64,000 nt of DNA, taken from the NCBI GenBank assembly GCA_049604415.1, contig JBMYTN010000002.1:124001-188000 (forward strand), in the 5' to 3' direction. Source of the stretch: JBMYTN01 sp049604415. GTDB taxonomy: Bacteria > Pseudomonadota > Alphaproteobacteria > Rhodospirillales > Rhodospirillaceae. Positions 27,214-35,569 of the stretch are shown piece after piece. Within the stretch, counting starts at the first letter, position 1. Each line of letters starts with the position of its first letter. A program made the translations under genes and the position numbers. The notes below the pieces were generated by a model that was given only the letters and a program-made list of their open reading frames with translations, ran no database searches and was not told the origin of the DNA.

Positions 27214-28687
27214 ATGTGCCGCAGAAAGTGTGATAACTGCCCGGCGGGGCAGGGTTGGCCCTGGTATAGGCCTCCAGGCCCGGGCGCTCCCTATAGGGCT
27301 CGGCAACCACCTTCAGCAGATCTTGCACCGGGCCCAGATTGCCGTTTTCGCTGGCGGCGTCCAAGGCCTCCTCGACCTTATGGTTGCGTGGAATATAGAC
27401 CGGATTGGCCGCAGCCATCAGCGCTCGGGCGTCTTCGATGGGGCCGGTATTGCGGCTGAGACGCTCTTGCCAGCGGATCTGCCAATCCTGGAATTTTTTC
27501 TCGCCGAACTGGCCGGTGGCGGGCAATGCCTCGGCGGCACTGAGGCTGCGGAAGCCATTGGTATAGTCGACCCCGGCCTCTTCCATCCAACTGAGCAGCT
27601 CATAGATCAGGGCGCTGTCATCGTCTTCCGCACCGATCAGGCCGAGCTTGCGGCGCATCATGGCGGTGGAGCGCTGCGCATACAGGCCTTGGAAGCCGGT
27701 TAGGGTCTCCGTGGCGATGGTCACGGCGGTTTCTGGATCCTCAGCGATCAGCGGCAGCAGGGCTTCGGCAAAGCGGCTGAGATTCCAAAGCGCGATGCCG
27801 GGCTGATTGCCGAAGGCATAGCGCCGGCCATGATCAATGGAGCTGAAGGTGGTCTTCGGATCGTAATCGTCCAGGAAGGCACAGGGGCCATAATCGATGG
27901 TTTCCCCGGACACCGTCATATTGTCGGTGTTCATCACCCCATGGATAAAGCCCACCCGCATCCACTCGGTGATCAGGGCGCTTTGCCGGTCGATCATGGC
28001 TTTGAGCAGCTCCAGAGCCGGATTGTCGGCCTCGGTGGCACCATCAGGGCCGTGGCGCTCCAGGGCATAGGTCACCAGAGCCGCCAGGGAGGCCTTATCA
28101 CTCCGGGCGGAGGCAAATTCAAAGGTGCCGACCCGCAAATGGCTGCTGGCCACCCGGGTCAGCACGGCCCCGGGCAGGACGCTTTCTCTATAGACCGGTT
28201 CGCCGGTGCTGGCCACCGCCAAGCTGCGGGTGGTGGGGATGCCCAGCGCGGCCATGGCTTCGCTGATCACATATTCCCGCAGCATCGGTCCCAAAGCGGC
28301 GCGGCCATCGCCGGAGCGGGAATAGGGGGTGCGCCCGGAGCCTTTGAATTGGATGTCCATTCTCTGGCCATCGGGGGTGACATGTTCGCCCAGCACAATG
28401 GCCCGCCCGTCGCCGAGAATGGAGAAATGGCCAAACTGATGACCGGCATAGGCTTGGGCCAAGGGCGCGGCCCCCTCCGGCAGGCTATTGCCGGTGAACA
28501 GCGCGGCTAAGGCGGCTTCATTGTCCTCCGATTGCGGCGGCAAAGTCAGGCCAAGACTTTCGGCCAAGGGCACATTGACCAGCACCAATTCCGGCTCCCG
28601 CACCGGGGTCGGGTCCATGCGGGTGAAAAAGGTCTCGGGCAGCGTGGCGTAGCTGTTGTCGAAGCGCCATGGCAGAGATGCGGTCAT
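27212..28687 (-). CDS. selO: SelO/YdiU family protein AMPylase
   Basis: 491 residues from the ATG at 28687 (GGAG 6 bases upstream); the open frame extends to 28756. SelO is a pseudokinase-fold enzyme that transfers AMP from ATP, bound in a flipped orientation, to Ser/Thr/Tyr of proteins in redox stress. Family blocks are all present: RFDNSYATLPETFF at the start, LPEGAAPLAQAYAGHQFG, LGDGRAIVLGE, KGSGRTPYSRSGDGRAALGP, then the metal-binding GVMNTDNM and the IDYGP motif (the DFG equivalent). The C terminus ends in PPGSYHTFCGT; bacterial SelO often keeps a Cys near the C terminus where eukaryotic forms have selenocysteine. Convergent with the fasciclin gene. Confidence 0.93.
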   Translation of the reverse strand: MTASLPWRFDNSYATLPETFFTRMDPTPVREPELVLVNVPLAESLGLTLPPQSEDNEAALAALFTGNSLPEGAAPLAQAYAGHQFGHFSILGDGRAIVLGEHVTPDGQRMDIQFKGSGRTPYSRSGDGRAALGPMLREYVISEAMAALGIPTTRSLAVASTGEPVYRESVLPGAVLTRVASSHLRVGTFEFASARSDKASLAALVTYALERHGPDGATEADNPALELLKAMIDRQSALITEWMRVGFIHGVMNTDNMTVSGETIDYGPCAFLDDYDPKTTFSSIDHGRRYAFGNQPGIALWNLSRFAEALLPLIAEDPETAVTIATETLTGFQGLYAQRSTAMMRRKLGLIGAEDDDSALIYELLSWMEEAGVDYTNGFRSLSAAEALPATGQFGEKKFQDWQIRWQERLSRNTGPIEDARALMAAANPVYIPRNHKVEEALDAASENGNLGPVQDLLKVVAEPYRERPGLEAYTRANPAPPGSYHTFCGT

Positions 28688-28901
28688 GGGGTCTCCAGGG
28701 ACGTCGGGCAGGAGGGGAAGCGAAGGGTGCGTTGGCTTTGATATAGGGCGGCTCAACCGAATGGGCTATGGGTGGGCGCAAGGGTGAGCGCAAGGGTGAG
28801 CTTAGGGGGGGTGGGGATCCCGGCTCCTCGGGTCGGCGGTTGCATTGACCAGAGCCATCGACTAGAAATGCAACCAATGCGGTTCAAGCCAAGGGGGTGA
28901 G

Positions 28902-29573
28902 ATGCGGCGCTTTTCCGAACTGTATCAAATCGCCGCTGACCGCAAGGGGGGCGCGGTTGCACTTGAAGCCCTGCTGGAGCCTGGCGTGACTCCAGAGGCC
29001 TTGGCCAACATCCCCGATGACCGCTGGCTATCGGCAATGGCGAAATGCCTGTTCCAGGCGGGCTTCAATTGGAAAGTGATCGATGCGAAATGGGATGGCT
29101 TCGAAACCGCCTTTGACGGTTTTGTGCCTGGTCGGGTGGCGTTTTATGGCGATGAGGATCTTGAGCGCCTGCTGGCCGACGCCGGCATCGTCCGCAATGG
29201 GCAAAAAATCTCCGCTGTGATCAAAAATGCGGTGTTTCTAACCGATCTGGCCCGGGAGCATGGCACGGCGGCCCGCTTTTTCGCCGAGTGGCCCCCACAG
29301 GATCAGATTGGCCTGCAGGACCTCCTGACCAAGCGCGGGGGCCGGTTGGGCGGCGTGACCGGCCAACGTGTGCTGCGGGTCATGGGCAAAGAAAGCTTCA
29401 TCCTGACGCGGGATGTGGTGGCCCGCCTGATCGCCGAAGGGGTGGTCGACAAGGAGCCGACCAGCAAAACCGCCCTGCGCGCTGTCCAAGGCGCGTTCAA
29501 TGACTGGCGGTCAGAGTCCGGACGATCCTTGAGCGAGATCAGCCGAGTGCTGGCCCTCAGCGTGGAAAGCTGA
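28902..29573 (+). CDS. Tag-like DNA-3-methyladenine glycosylase family protein
   Basis: 223 residues with AAGGGGGTGAG just before the ATG. The helix-hairpin-helix core of the 3-methyladenine glycosylase I family is visible: FQAGFNWKVIDAKWDGF, DLERLLADAGIVRNGQKI, and later GGVTGQRVLRVMGKESFI. The N-terminal and C-terminal zinc ligands of E. coli Tag are absent. The residue aligning with Tag Glu38 appears to be Cys, so this belongs to a divergent, zinc-free branch found in alphaproteobacteria. Base-excision repair of alkylated DNA is the likely role but activity is unproven. Its TGA is one base from the ATG of the first of four membrane-protein genes, so they are probably co-expressed. Confidence 0.8.
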   Translation: MRRFSELYQIAADRKGGAVALEALLEPGVTPEALANIPDDRWLSAMAKCLFQAGFNWKVIDAKWDGFETAFDGFVPGRVAFYGDEDLERLLADAGIVRNGQKISAVIKNAVFLTDLAREHGTAARFFAEWPPQDQIGLQDLLTKRGGRLGGVTGQRVLRVMGKESFILTRDVVARLIAEGVVDKEPTSKTALRAVQGAFNDWRSESGRSLSEISRVLALSVES

Positions 29574-29574
29574 A

Positions 29575-31059
29575 ATGTCGACGGATGCTGATCGTCCCTT
29601 GGCCAATGACTATGGCTTTGTTGGCGTCGGCGCAGGAGAAACGCAGCAAGCGGGCTTTTTTGTGGATGACCAGGACCGCATTTTGTATTGGCCGGACAAA
29701 TCTGGTCCGGGGTTGGTTTTTGATACGGATACGGGATTGCGGCTTCTTCGGTCAGCTGAGAAGCTGTCGAGATATGTACTTTCGGGCTTATACCTCAGTT
29801 CATTTGCTTTTCTTCTTGTGACAGTTTTTACGAAGATCTTTTTTTATCATTATTTTTCAGAATGGTTTTCTTGGTTTGGCCTCCTTTTTACAGTTATAAT
29901 AGGTCATATTGTTGTTCCGATCATTGTATGGGCAGTCGCGTGGCGATTAGTGATTAGAGTTTTTCTGTACAAAAAATGGCAACGCCACTCCATTGAAATT
30001 CTCCAAAGCCGGCGTCCGGTCCCAATTCTGCTCGATTTTTCTTGTGGAGAATGTGACCGGAAGCTTGCAGTAGATTGGATCATATCCCCCATAGTGACTA
30101 TTACTTGTCCGATCATTGCTGTTTGCTTTGTAGAGAAACTGGGAGATCAACTGGGGCTGTGGCTGCTCTCGATTTTAATCGCATTTTCAATGTGGCATAG
30201 ACTTTGGAAACCACGCAATCGGGTTTCTATTCCCGAGGTAAGGACACTTATTACTCTACCGAAAGGTATGATGAATAAATTGTCTCAACCAAAAAGACCA
30301 TTTGGCCAGACCATCATGCTTGGCCTGATAACAATATGGAGGAGAATATTTTTTAAAATAATGCTTATTAGTTTTGTTTTTGTAATCGTGCTGTCTTTTC
30401 ATTTTGTTGCACTCAATTTTAGCAAAGAAAATATGCCTCCAGAAATGCTTGTCGAGGCTTATCTCCAGAGCGTCTTTCCATCGGAAGCCAGTCGCGTGAA
30501 GGCATGGACAGGACCGGTCACAGTGTGCATTGGTCCCAGTGAAGACGGACCACGCGCTCGCATTGTGGGAAAACAGAAGACCCTATGGGAGGCAACAGGT
30601 CTTGATGTCACTTTTGCTGAAACAAATTGCTCCGTTGACATTGTGTTTTTGACGGAGTCTCGGTCTAGCAAAGACGAAGACAATCCACCCATGGGGGGAA
30701 TGATCCACTATGCGGGGGAGCAGCTTGATAGAATCCTGATTGAAATCAGTGTGAAAGATTACGGTTACCTTGAACCGGGTGCGTATGTTGGTGACCGGTA
30801 TGCGATGAACAACTTGGAACTTAGCATCGCTGATACGGCGGGAATGTGGGCCCTTGGCATTCCAGGCCGGTATGAGTTTGATGGGACCTTCACCGACCAC
30901 ACCGGCGAGCGTGTCTATGGTTCGGCCTTGATTGCCCAAATGCACTACCACCCATCCATTCCCCATGGGGCCACGCTGGAACAGGTTCGCCCGCTTTTGC
31001 AGGGCATCGCGCAAGAGCTGTTAAAGTACCCGGCAGATGATGTTCAGCGTTCAGAATGA
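29575..31059 (+). CDS. Unrecognised membrane protein with extracytoplasmic C-terminal domain (paralogue 1)
   Basis: 494 residues. The N terminus (about 13-55) carries the family motif FVGVGAGETQQAGFFVDD...WP..SGPGLVFDTDTG, perhaps a small beta domain. Five membrane helices follow (about 60-85, 90-118, 168-190, 193-212, 257-282). With N inside, the last 210 residues would be in the periplasm. This part has two conserved Cys (TVCIGP and TNCSVDI), suited to a disulfide, and ends MHYHPSIPHGATLEQVRPLL. The end pattern recalls DUF2927 (trailing LYDP...G.T..EARP motif) without its EE active-like motif; this is a tentative resemblance. The membrane part is very AT-rich (17 G/C of 60 at 30361-30420). 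Function unknown. Its stop overlaps the next ATG. Confidence 0.8.
   Translation: MSTDADRPLANDYGFVGVGAGETQQAGFFVDDQDRILYWPDKSGPGLVFDTDTGLRLLRSAEKLSRYVLSGLYLSSFAFLLVTVFTKIFFYHYFSEWFSWFGLLFTVIIGHIVVPIIVWAVAWRLVIRVFLYKKWQRHSIEILQSRRPVPILLDFSCGECDRKLAVDWIISPIVTITCPIIAVCFVEKLGDQLGLWLLSILIAFSMWHRLWKPRNRVSIPEVRTLITLPKGMMNKLSQPKRPFGQTIMLGLITIWRRIFFKIMLISFVFVIVLSFHFVALNFSKENMPPEMLVEAYLQSVFPSEASRVKAWTGPVTVCIGPSEDGPRARIVGKQKTLWEATGLDVTFAETNCSVDIVFLTESRSSKDEDNPPMGGMIHYAGEQLDRILIEISVKDYGYLEPGAYVGDRYAMNNLELSIADTAGMWALGIPGRYEFDGTFTDHTGERVYGSALIAQMHYHPSIPHGATLEQVRPLLQGIAQELLKYPADDVQRSE
29615..29735 (+). repeat. 121-bp near-identical block shared by paralogues 1 and 2
   Basis: Bases 29615-29735 and 31087-31207 differ at only about 4 of 121 positions, far closer than the rest of the two genes. 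They encode the shared N-terminal motif. This suggests recent gene conversion or partial duplication. Confidence 0.85.
30721..30783 (+). repeat. 63-bp identical block shared by paralogues 1 and 3
   Basis: Bases 30721-30783 are identical to 33722-33784. The match lies within a longer, highly similar 3' half (roughly 30600-31035 against 33601-34036) that encodes the extracytoplasmic domain. The 5' parts of these two genes are less alike. Confidence 0.85.
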
Positions 31060-32534
31060 CTAAGCAGCCCAAAAAACCGAAATACAGCTTTGTTGGCGTC
31101 GGTGCAGGAGAAACGCAGCAAGCTGGCTTTTTTGTGGATGACCAGGATCGCATTTTGTATTGGCTGGACAAATCTGGTCCGGGGTTGGTTTTTGATACGG
31201 ATACGGGCCTGCGTTTTGTCCGGTCATCTAAAAAGCTCTCCGGATATCTCCTCACCGCCCTCCTGCTCCTCGGTCTTTCTGTTCCCACGACAATTTTTTT
31301 TGCTGAATACGCGCTTTATCAACATGTGGAAGCCTGGATTTCGTGGTGGTGTCTGCTGTTCGCAGCCTTCATGGGCAGCATTTCTGTTCCAAGTTTTGTC
31401 TGGGCCGGGGTGGGGCCACGGGTCGTTTTTGGTCTATTGCGCAACAAGTGGCAGCCACAGGCCATTGGTATTCTCCAAAGCCGACGTCCGGACCCTGTTC
31501 TCATTGATCCCTATGTCGGGCTCAACCACCACAACCATGTCTTCGGCTGGGTCGTCATCGCCTGCGTGATTGTGGTTTGCCCGGTCATCGCGCTGTATTC
31601 GGCGGACAAACCGGGAGATCACGTGGCCCTTTGGGTGATCTCGGGGGGCCTTGCTTGGTTGATGCTGCGCCGCTTTCGGAAGTCCCCCAACTGGGTTTCC
31701 GTTCTCGAGATCAAAACCCTCATTCCCCTCTCAGACGGCGTAAAGGCCTCTGTGGCGCAGTCCCCGAAAACGGTGGGTCAGAGCGTCACGCGCACCGTGA
31801 AGGTGGTTGGCATAAAACTCTCTGAGTTCCTGATTGTGACGGTTGGTGCCTTTATTTTCGGTGGCCTGATTGCGTTTGCCTTTTATGAGATCCGCGAAGA
31901 AAAAATGGCTCCGGAGACGCTTGTAGAGGCTTACATCCAAAGCGTTTTCACCACTGACTCTCACCAAATCCAGAAATGGACAAAGCCAGTCACCCTCTGT
32001 GTCGGCCCCTACGACAATCGACCGCGAGCCAGAGTGGCCCGAAGACAAGAAACCCTCTGGGAGGTGAGCGGTCTTGAGGTCACTTTCGCGGACACGCATT
32101 GCTCGGTCGACATCCTGTTTTTAACGCAAACCCGGTCTCCCAACGGCGAGGGCAATCCACCGATGGGCTCAAAGATCCACTCTGTTGGGGAACAACTCGA
32201 TAGAATTGCGATTGAAATCAGTGTGGAAGACTATGGCTATCTCGAGCCGGGAGCGGAATTTCGCGACCGATATGAGGTTGGAGACATGGAAAGAACCATT
32301 GCCGATAGGGCGGCCCTATGGGCTTTGGGCATTCCCGGTCTTTACGCGTTTGATGGGGTCTTAGCCGACAGCGCCGGAGAGCGGGTCGAAGGCTTGGAGC
32401 TGATCGTGCAAATGCACTATCACTCGTCTATTCCCCATGGGGCCACGCTGGAGCAGGTCCGTCCGCTTTTGTTGGGCATCGCAGAAGAGTTGTTGAATTC
32501 CGGAGCGGAAGACGCTGAGGCCCAATCCCAATAA
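31056..32534 (+). CDS. Unrecognised membrane protein with extracytoplasmic C-terminal domain (paralogue 2)
   Basis: 492 residues; the ATG overlaps the TGA of paralogue 1 (ATGA). The plan is the same: N-terminal FVGVGAGETQQAGFFVDD motif, five membrane helices, and a C-terminal domain of about 210 residues with the Cys pair (TLCVGP and THCSVDI) and the ending MHYHSSIPHGATLEQVRPLL. The N-terminal 40 codons are nearly identical at DNA level to paralogue 1, but the middle and C terminus are the most diverged of the three, and G+C is closer to the genome average. A charged stretch (REEKMAPETLVEAYIQSVF) after helix 5 marks the start of the outer domain, as in the other copies. Function unknown. Confidence 0.8.
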   Translation: MTKQPKKPKYSFVGVGAGETQQAGFFVDDQDRILYWLDKSGPGLVFDTDTGLRFVRSSKKLSGYLLTALLLLGLSVPTTIFFAEYALYQHVEAWISWWCLLFAAFMGSISVPSFVWAGVGPRVVFGLLRNKWQPQAIGILQSRRPDPVLIDPYVGLNHHNHVFGWVVIACVIVVCPVIALYSADKPGDHVALWVISGGLAWLMLRRFRKSPNWVSVLEIKTLIPLSDGVKASVAQSPKTVGQSVTRTVKVVGIKLSEFLIVTVGAFIFGGLIAFAFYEIREEKMAPETLVEAYIQSVFTTDSHQIQKWTKPVTLCVGPYDNRPRARVARRQETLWEVSGLEVTFADTHCSVDILFLTQTRSPNGEGNPPMGSKIHSVGEQLDRIAIEISVEDYGYLEPGAEFRDRYEVGDMERTIADRAALWALGIPGLYAFDGVLADSAGERVEGLELIVQMHYHSSIPHGATLEQVRPLLLGIAEELLNSGAEDAEAQSQ

Positions 32535-32575
32535 AGAAACAGATTTGACCCGATTTGATCACAAAGGACATTCAG

Positions 32576-34060
32576 ATGTCGGCGACTCCTGATCGGCCTT
32601 TGGCCAATAATTATGGTTTTGTTGGCATTGGTGGAGGAGAGACACAAAAAGCTGGCCTTTTTGTCGATGACCAGGATCGTATTTTGTATTGGTCAGGAAA
32701 ATCTGGGCCTGCTTTGATGTTTGATAAGGATACAGGGTTGCGCCTTATTCGGTCAGCTCAGAAACTGTCAGGCTATGTCCTGGCGGCCTTACTCCTCAGT
32801 TCTTCTGCCTTTATGCTTGTGACATTTTTTACCCATATTTTTTATTATCACCATTTTGCGGCTTGGTTTTCTTGGCCGGGTCTCTTGTTTGCAGTCGTGG
32901 TTGGCATTATTGTTATTCCATTTATTGTCTGGGCAGTCATATGGCGATTGTTTGTCTTTGGTTTTCTGATCAAGAAGTGGCAACGGCACTCCATTGGCGT
33001 TCTCCAAAGTCGACGTCCGGACCCTATCCTGATTGATCCCAATATTGGCCAATATTATCAGGATCATGCCATTGGCTGGTTATTCTTCGCCCTCGCGACT
33101 GTTGGCTTCCCGATCATTGCTGTTTTTTCCGCAGAAAAAGTGGGAGACCAAGGGGCACTGTGGTTGACCTCGGCATGTATGGCATTTGTCATGCTGCGTC
33201 GATTTCGGAAATCCCCCGATTGGGTTTCTGTTCTTAAGATACGAACACTGATTCCGTTACCGGAGGGACTGAAAGCGCATTTGGCGCAACCGCCTAAAAC
33301 AGTTTCCCAGATCATTACCAATGGCTTGAAAGAGATTGGGAAAAAAATATCCTCCTTTCTGTTGCTAATTATTGGATTAATTGTTTTCTTGGTGGTCATA
33401 GCTATTGTTTTTCATCAGGTCACAAAGGAAAAAATGCCCCCTGAAATGCTTGTCGAGGCCTATATCCAAAGTGTCTTTCCAATAGACAGCAGTCGCGTGA
33501 GGGCATGGACAGGACCGGTCACGGTTTGTATTGGCCCCAGCGAAAATGGCCCGCGCTATGACGTGGTGCAAAGACAAGAGAGCCTTTGGGAAGCGAGCGG
33601 TCTTGATGTCACTTTCGCCGAAACGAATTGCTCCGTTGACATAGTGTTTTTGACGGAGTCTCGGTCCGCCAACAGCGAAGACAACCTGCCCATGGGGGGA
33701 AAGATCCATTTTGCGGGGGACCAGCTTGATAGAATCCTGATTGAAATCAGTGTGAAAGATTACGGTTACCTTGAACCGGGTGCGAGTTTTCGTGACCGAC
33801 ATGCGGTGGACGCGATGGAACGCGGAATCGCCTCCACAGCGGGAATGTGGGCCCTGGGCATTCCAGGCCGGTATGAGTTTGATGGGACCTTCACCGACCA
33901 CACCGGCGAGCGTGTCGATGGTTCGGCCTTAATCGCCCAAATGCACTACCACCCATCCATTCCCCATGGGGCCACGCTGAACCAGGTTCGCCCGCTTTTG
34001 CAGGGCATCGCAGAAGAGTTTTTGAAATACAGAGCGGAAGACGCTCAGTCTAAAGAATGA
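32576..34060 (+). CDS. Unrecognised membrane protein with extracytoplasmic C-terminal domain (paralogue 3)
   Basis: 494 residues from the ATG at 32576 with AAAGGA 8 bases upstream; an upstream in-frame TTG at 32555 is less likely. It has the N-terminal FVGIGGGETQKAGLFVDD motif, five membrane helices and the outer domain with Cys in TVCIGP and TNCSVDI. The C-terminal 145 codons are almost identical to those of paralogue 1, while the N-terminal half is its own version. It is separated from paralogue 2 by 41 bp, the only real gap in the cluster, and it overlaps the next gene by ATGA. The membrane-coding part is AT-rich. Function unknown. Confidence 0.8.
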   Translation: MSATPDRPLANNYGFVGIGGGETQKAGLFVDDQDRILYWSGKSGPALMFDKDTGLRLIRSAQKLSGYVLAALLLSSSAFMLVTFFTHIFYYHHFAAWFSWPGLLFAVVVGIIVIPFIVWAVIWRLFVFGFLIKKWQRHSIGVLQSRRPDPILIDPNIGQYYQDHAIGWLFFALATVGFPIIAVFSAEKVGDQGALWLTSACMAFVMLRRFRKSPDWVSVLKIRTLIPLPEGLKAHLAQPPKTVSQIITNGLKEIGKKISSFLLLIIGLIVFLVVIAIVFHQVTKEKMPPEMLVEAYIQSVFPIDSSRVRAWTGPVTVCIGPSENGPRYDVVQRQESLWEASGLDVTFAETNCSVDIVFLTESRSANSEDNLPMGGKIHFAGDQLDRILIEISVKDYGYLEPGASFRDRHAVDAMERGIASTAGMWALGIPGRYEFDGTFTDHTGERVDGSALIAQMHYHPSIPHGATLNQVRPLLQGIAEEFLKYRAEDAQSKE

Positions 34061-34926
34061 GTATCCAGCCAAAATCGCCGCCATACGACTTTGTTGGGAT
34101 CAATATCGGAGAACGACAAGAGGATGGACTTTTTGTCGATGCCGACCGCAGGGTTGTTTTCTGGCCCGCAGCCGTAGGGCCAGGATATGTCCTCGATCCT
34201 GTTACTCTTGAGGACTTTTTGAACGGACTGCAGCGCTGGTACTATATTCTTCTTGTAAGTTCTTTGTGCCTTATTGTTGGGTGTTTCTATTTTGTAGATG
34301 ATTTGGAAAAAGGTTTTGGATGGCTAGAATTAGAGCCGACAATACAAGAGATAGGAGAGGCCTTTATACCGGTTGTTTGCCTTTTGGGACCGATCTCTAT
34401 GGCATGGTGGGTTTGGAAAAGAGAAATCCGACCCAGATACAATGCCTTTGCCTTGGCAAGATCAGTAAAAACACTCAACGTGTCGCGTCCAACAGTACTG
34501 ACTTTGAAAGCCAGTATTTTTCATATGCGATGGGCAATATTTCTATCCTGGGCTCTGTTTTTCAGTGTCGCAGTTGCCTTATTCATCACCGCGATTTGGT
34601 TTACCGAAGATTTGAGCACTCAAATTCACATGGTCTTGGGGGCGGGTGGCGTTTTTTGGGTGTTATATTTGAGCATTCACCAGGAGCGGACGGGGGTTGG
34701 CCTTGATCAGATTTGGTTTCTCGCTGAAGCTGAAGCTGAGGCGAGCGCACCAAGATATTTTCCAGCTGCTGGAGAGAAGACGCAGGGGCCAATCAAACGG
34801 GCCATACAATGGATTAAAACCGGTTGGCGCGAATATACCCTCTATCCAATGTTGATCTGTCTTGGGGCCTATGGGGTGGGCATGGCTTTGGAGTTTTTTG
34901 GAATATCGCTGGTCCCAACTCGTTAA
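34057..34926 (+). CDS. Shorter relative of the three paralogues, lacking the outer domain
   Basis: 289 residues; ATG overlaps the TGA of paralogue 3. The N terminus YDFVGINIGERQEDGLFVDADRR...WPAAVGPGYVLDPVT clearly belongs to the same family. About five membrane helices follow (about 60-82, 105-125, 168-192, 200-218, 264-285). The protein ends after the last helix, so the cysteine-bearing extracytoplasmic domain is absent. It may be a partner subunit or a degenerate copy; the frame is intact and coupled, favouring function. The middle part is AT-rich like paralogues 1 and 3. Function unknown. Confidence 0.75.
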   Translation: MSIQPKSPPYDFVGINIGERQEDGLFVDADRRVVFWPAAVGPGYVLDPVTLEDFLNGLQRWYYILLVSSLCLIVGCFYFVDDLEKGFGWLELEPTIQEIGEAFIPVVCLLGPISMAWWVWKREIRPRYNAFALARSVKTLNVSRPTVLTLKASIFHMRWAIFLSWALFFSVAVALFITAIWFTEDLSTQIHMVLGAGGVFWVLYLSIHQERTGVGLDQIWFLAEAEAEASAPRYFPAAGEKTQGPIKRAIQWIKTGWREYTLYPMLICLGAYGVGMALEFFGISLVPTR

Positions 34927-34940
34927 GGGGAGGCGGTCGG

Positions 34941-35504
34941 TTACCGAATTTCCAGCTTTGGCAGCCAGCGGGCGCTGGCGTCGAAGTCTTCCAAATCATA
35001 TTCCCCTAGGGCCGGTTGGCTCAGATCATCATGGGGCGAGGCCAGCAGGTTCAAATCCACCGCGCGGGCTTCGCCTGTAATGACACCGGTCTCAGGGTCT
35101 AAGGCCATTTTGTAATAAATCCCGTTCCACAGATTGGCACCATATTCCCCCGGCGTCTTGAACAGGAAGATCAGGTCATGCTCCAGCCAGCGCAAATCCG
35201 ACCCTGACAGCGTCTTCCCGGATGGATAGGGATAGGGCAAGTGGCACCACAGTTCCGGCCCTTCCAAGCATTTCATCTCCTTCATCGACAGGAAGTAATC
35301 CTGGAAGCCTTGATGGTGGTCGATGGTGAGCGTGTACGGTCCCGCGCTGCCATCAAACGGCGCGGTCAGGCTGCCGATGGGGAAGGCCTCGCCGCCCGTC
35401 GTAATCAGTTGGATGGTTTTGGTTTGTTCCGCCGCCCAAGGCGTTGTTGGTGCGGAGATCAGGGTAAGGATGGCCAGGGCGGCCAAGGAGATGACTAGGC
35501 GCAT
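34941..35504 (-). CDS. Exported protein of unknown function
   Basis: 187 residues with a signal peptide (first about 24 residues, ending PWAAEQ) and GGAGAT 6 bases before the ATG. The mature part is mostly beta-like with scattered Trp and Tyr and two Cys close together (MKCLEGPELWCHL), possibly a disulfide. A stretch reading DLIFLFKTPGEYGANLWNGIYYKM followed by DPETGVITGEARAVDL suggests a small beta-barrel or lipocalin-like fold, but I recognise no family. It ends 14 bp from the stop of the convergent membrane-protein cluster and starts 65 bp from the sensor-kinase stop. Function unknown. Confidence 0.65.
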   Translation of the reverse strand: MRLVISLAALAILTLISAPTTPWAAEQTKTIQLITTGGEAFPIGSLTAPFDGSAGPYTLTIDHHQGFQDYFLSMKEMKCLEGPELWCHLPYPYPSGKTLSGSDLRWLEHDLIFLFKTPGEYGANLWNGIYYKMALDPETGVITGEARAVDLNLLASPHDDLSQPALGEYDLEDFDASARWLPKLEIR

Positions 35505-35569
35505 AGGGATCTCCGAGCTTTGTGACCAACCTATCAGATCAATAGGTTTGGCCCCATGCTGCCTTGGTG

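Noticed and set aside
28776..28799. Two tandem copies of a 12-base unit
   Set aside because: Too short and only two copies; no sign of a larger repeat or function.
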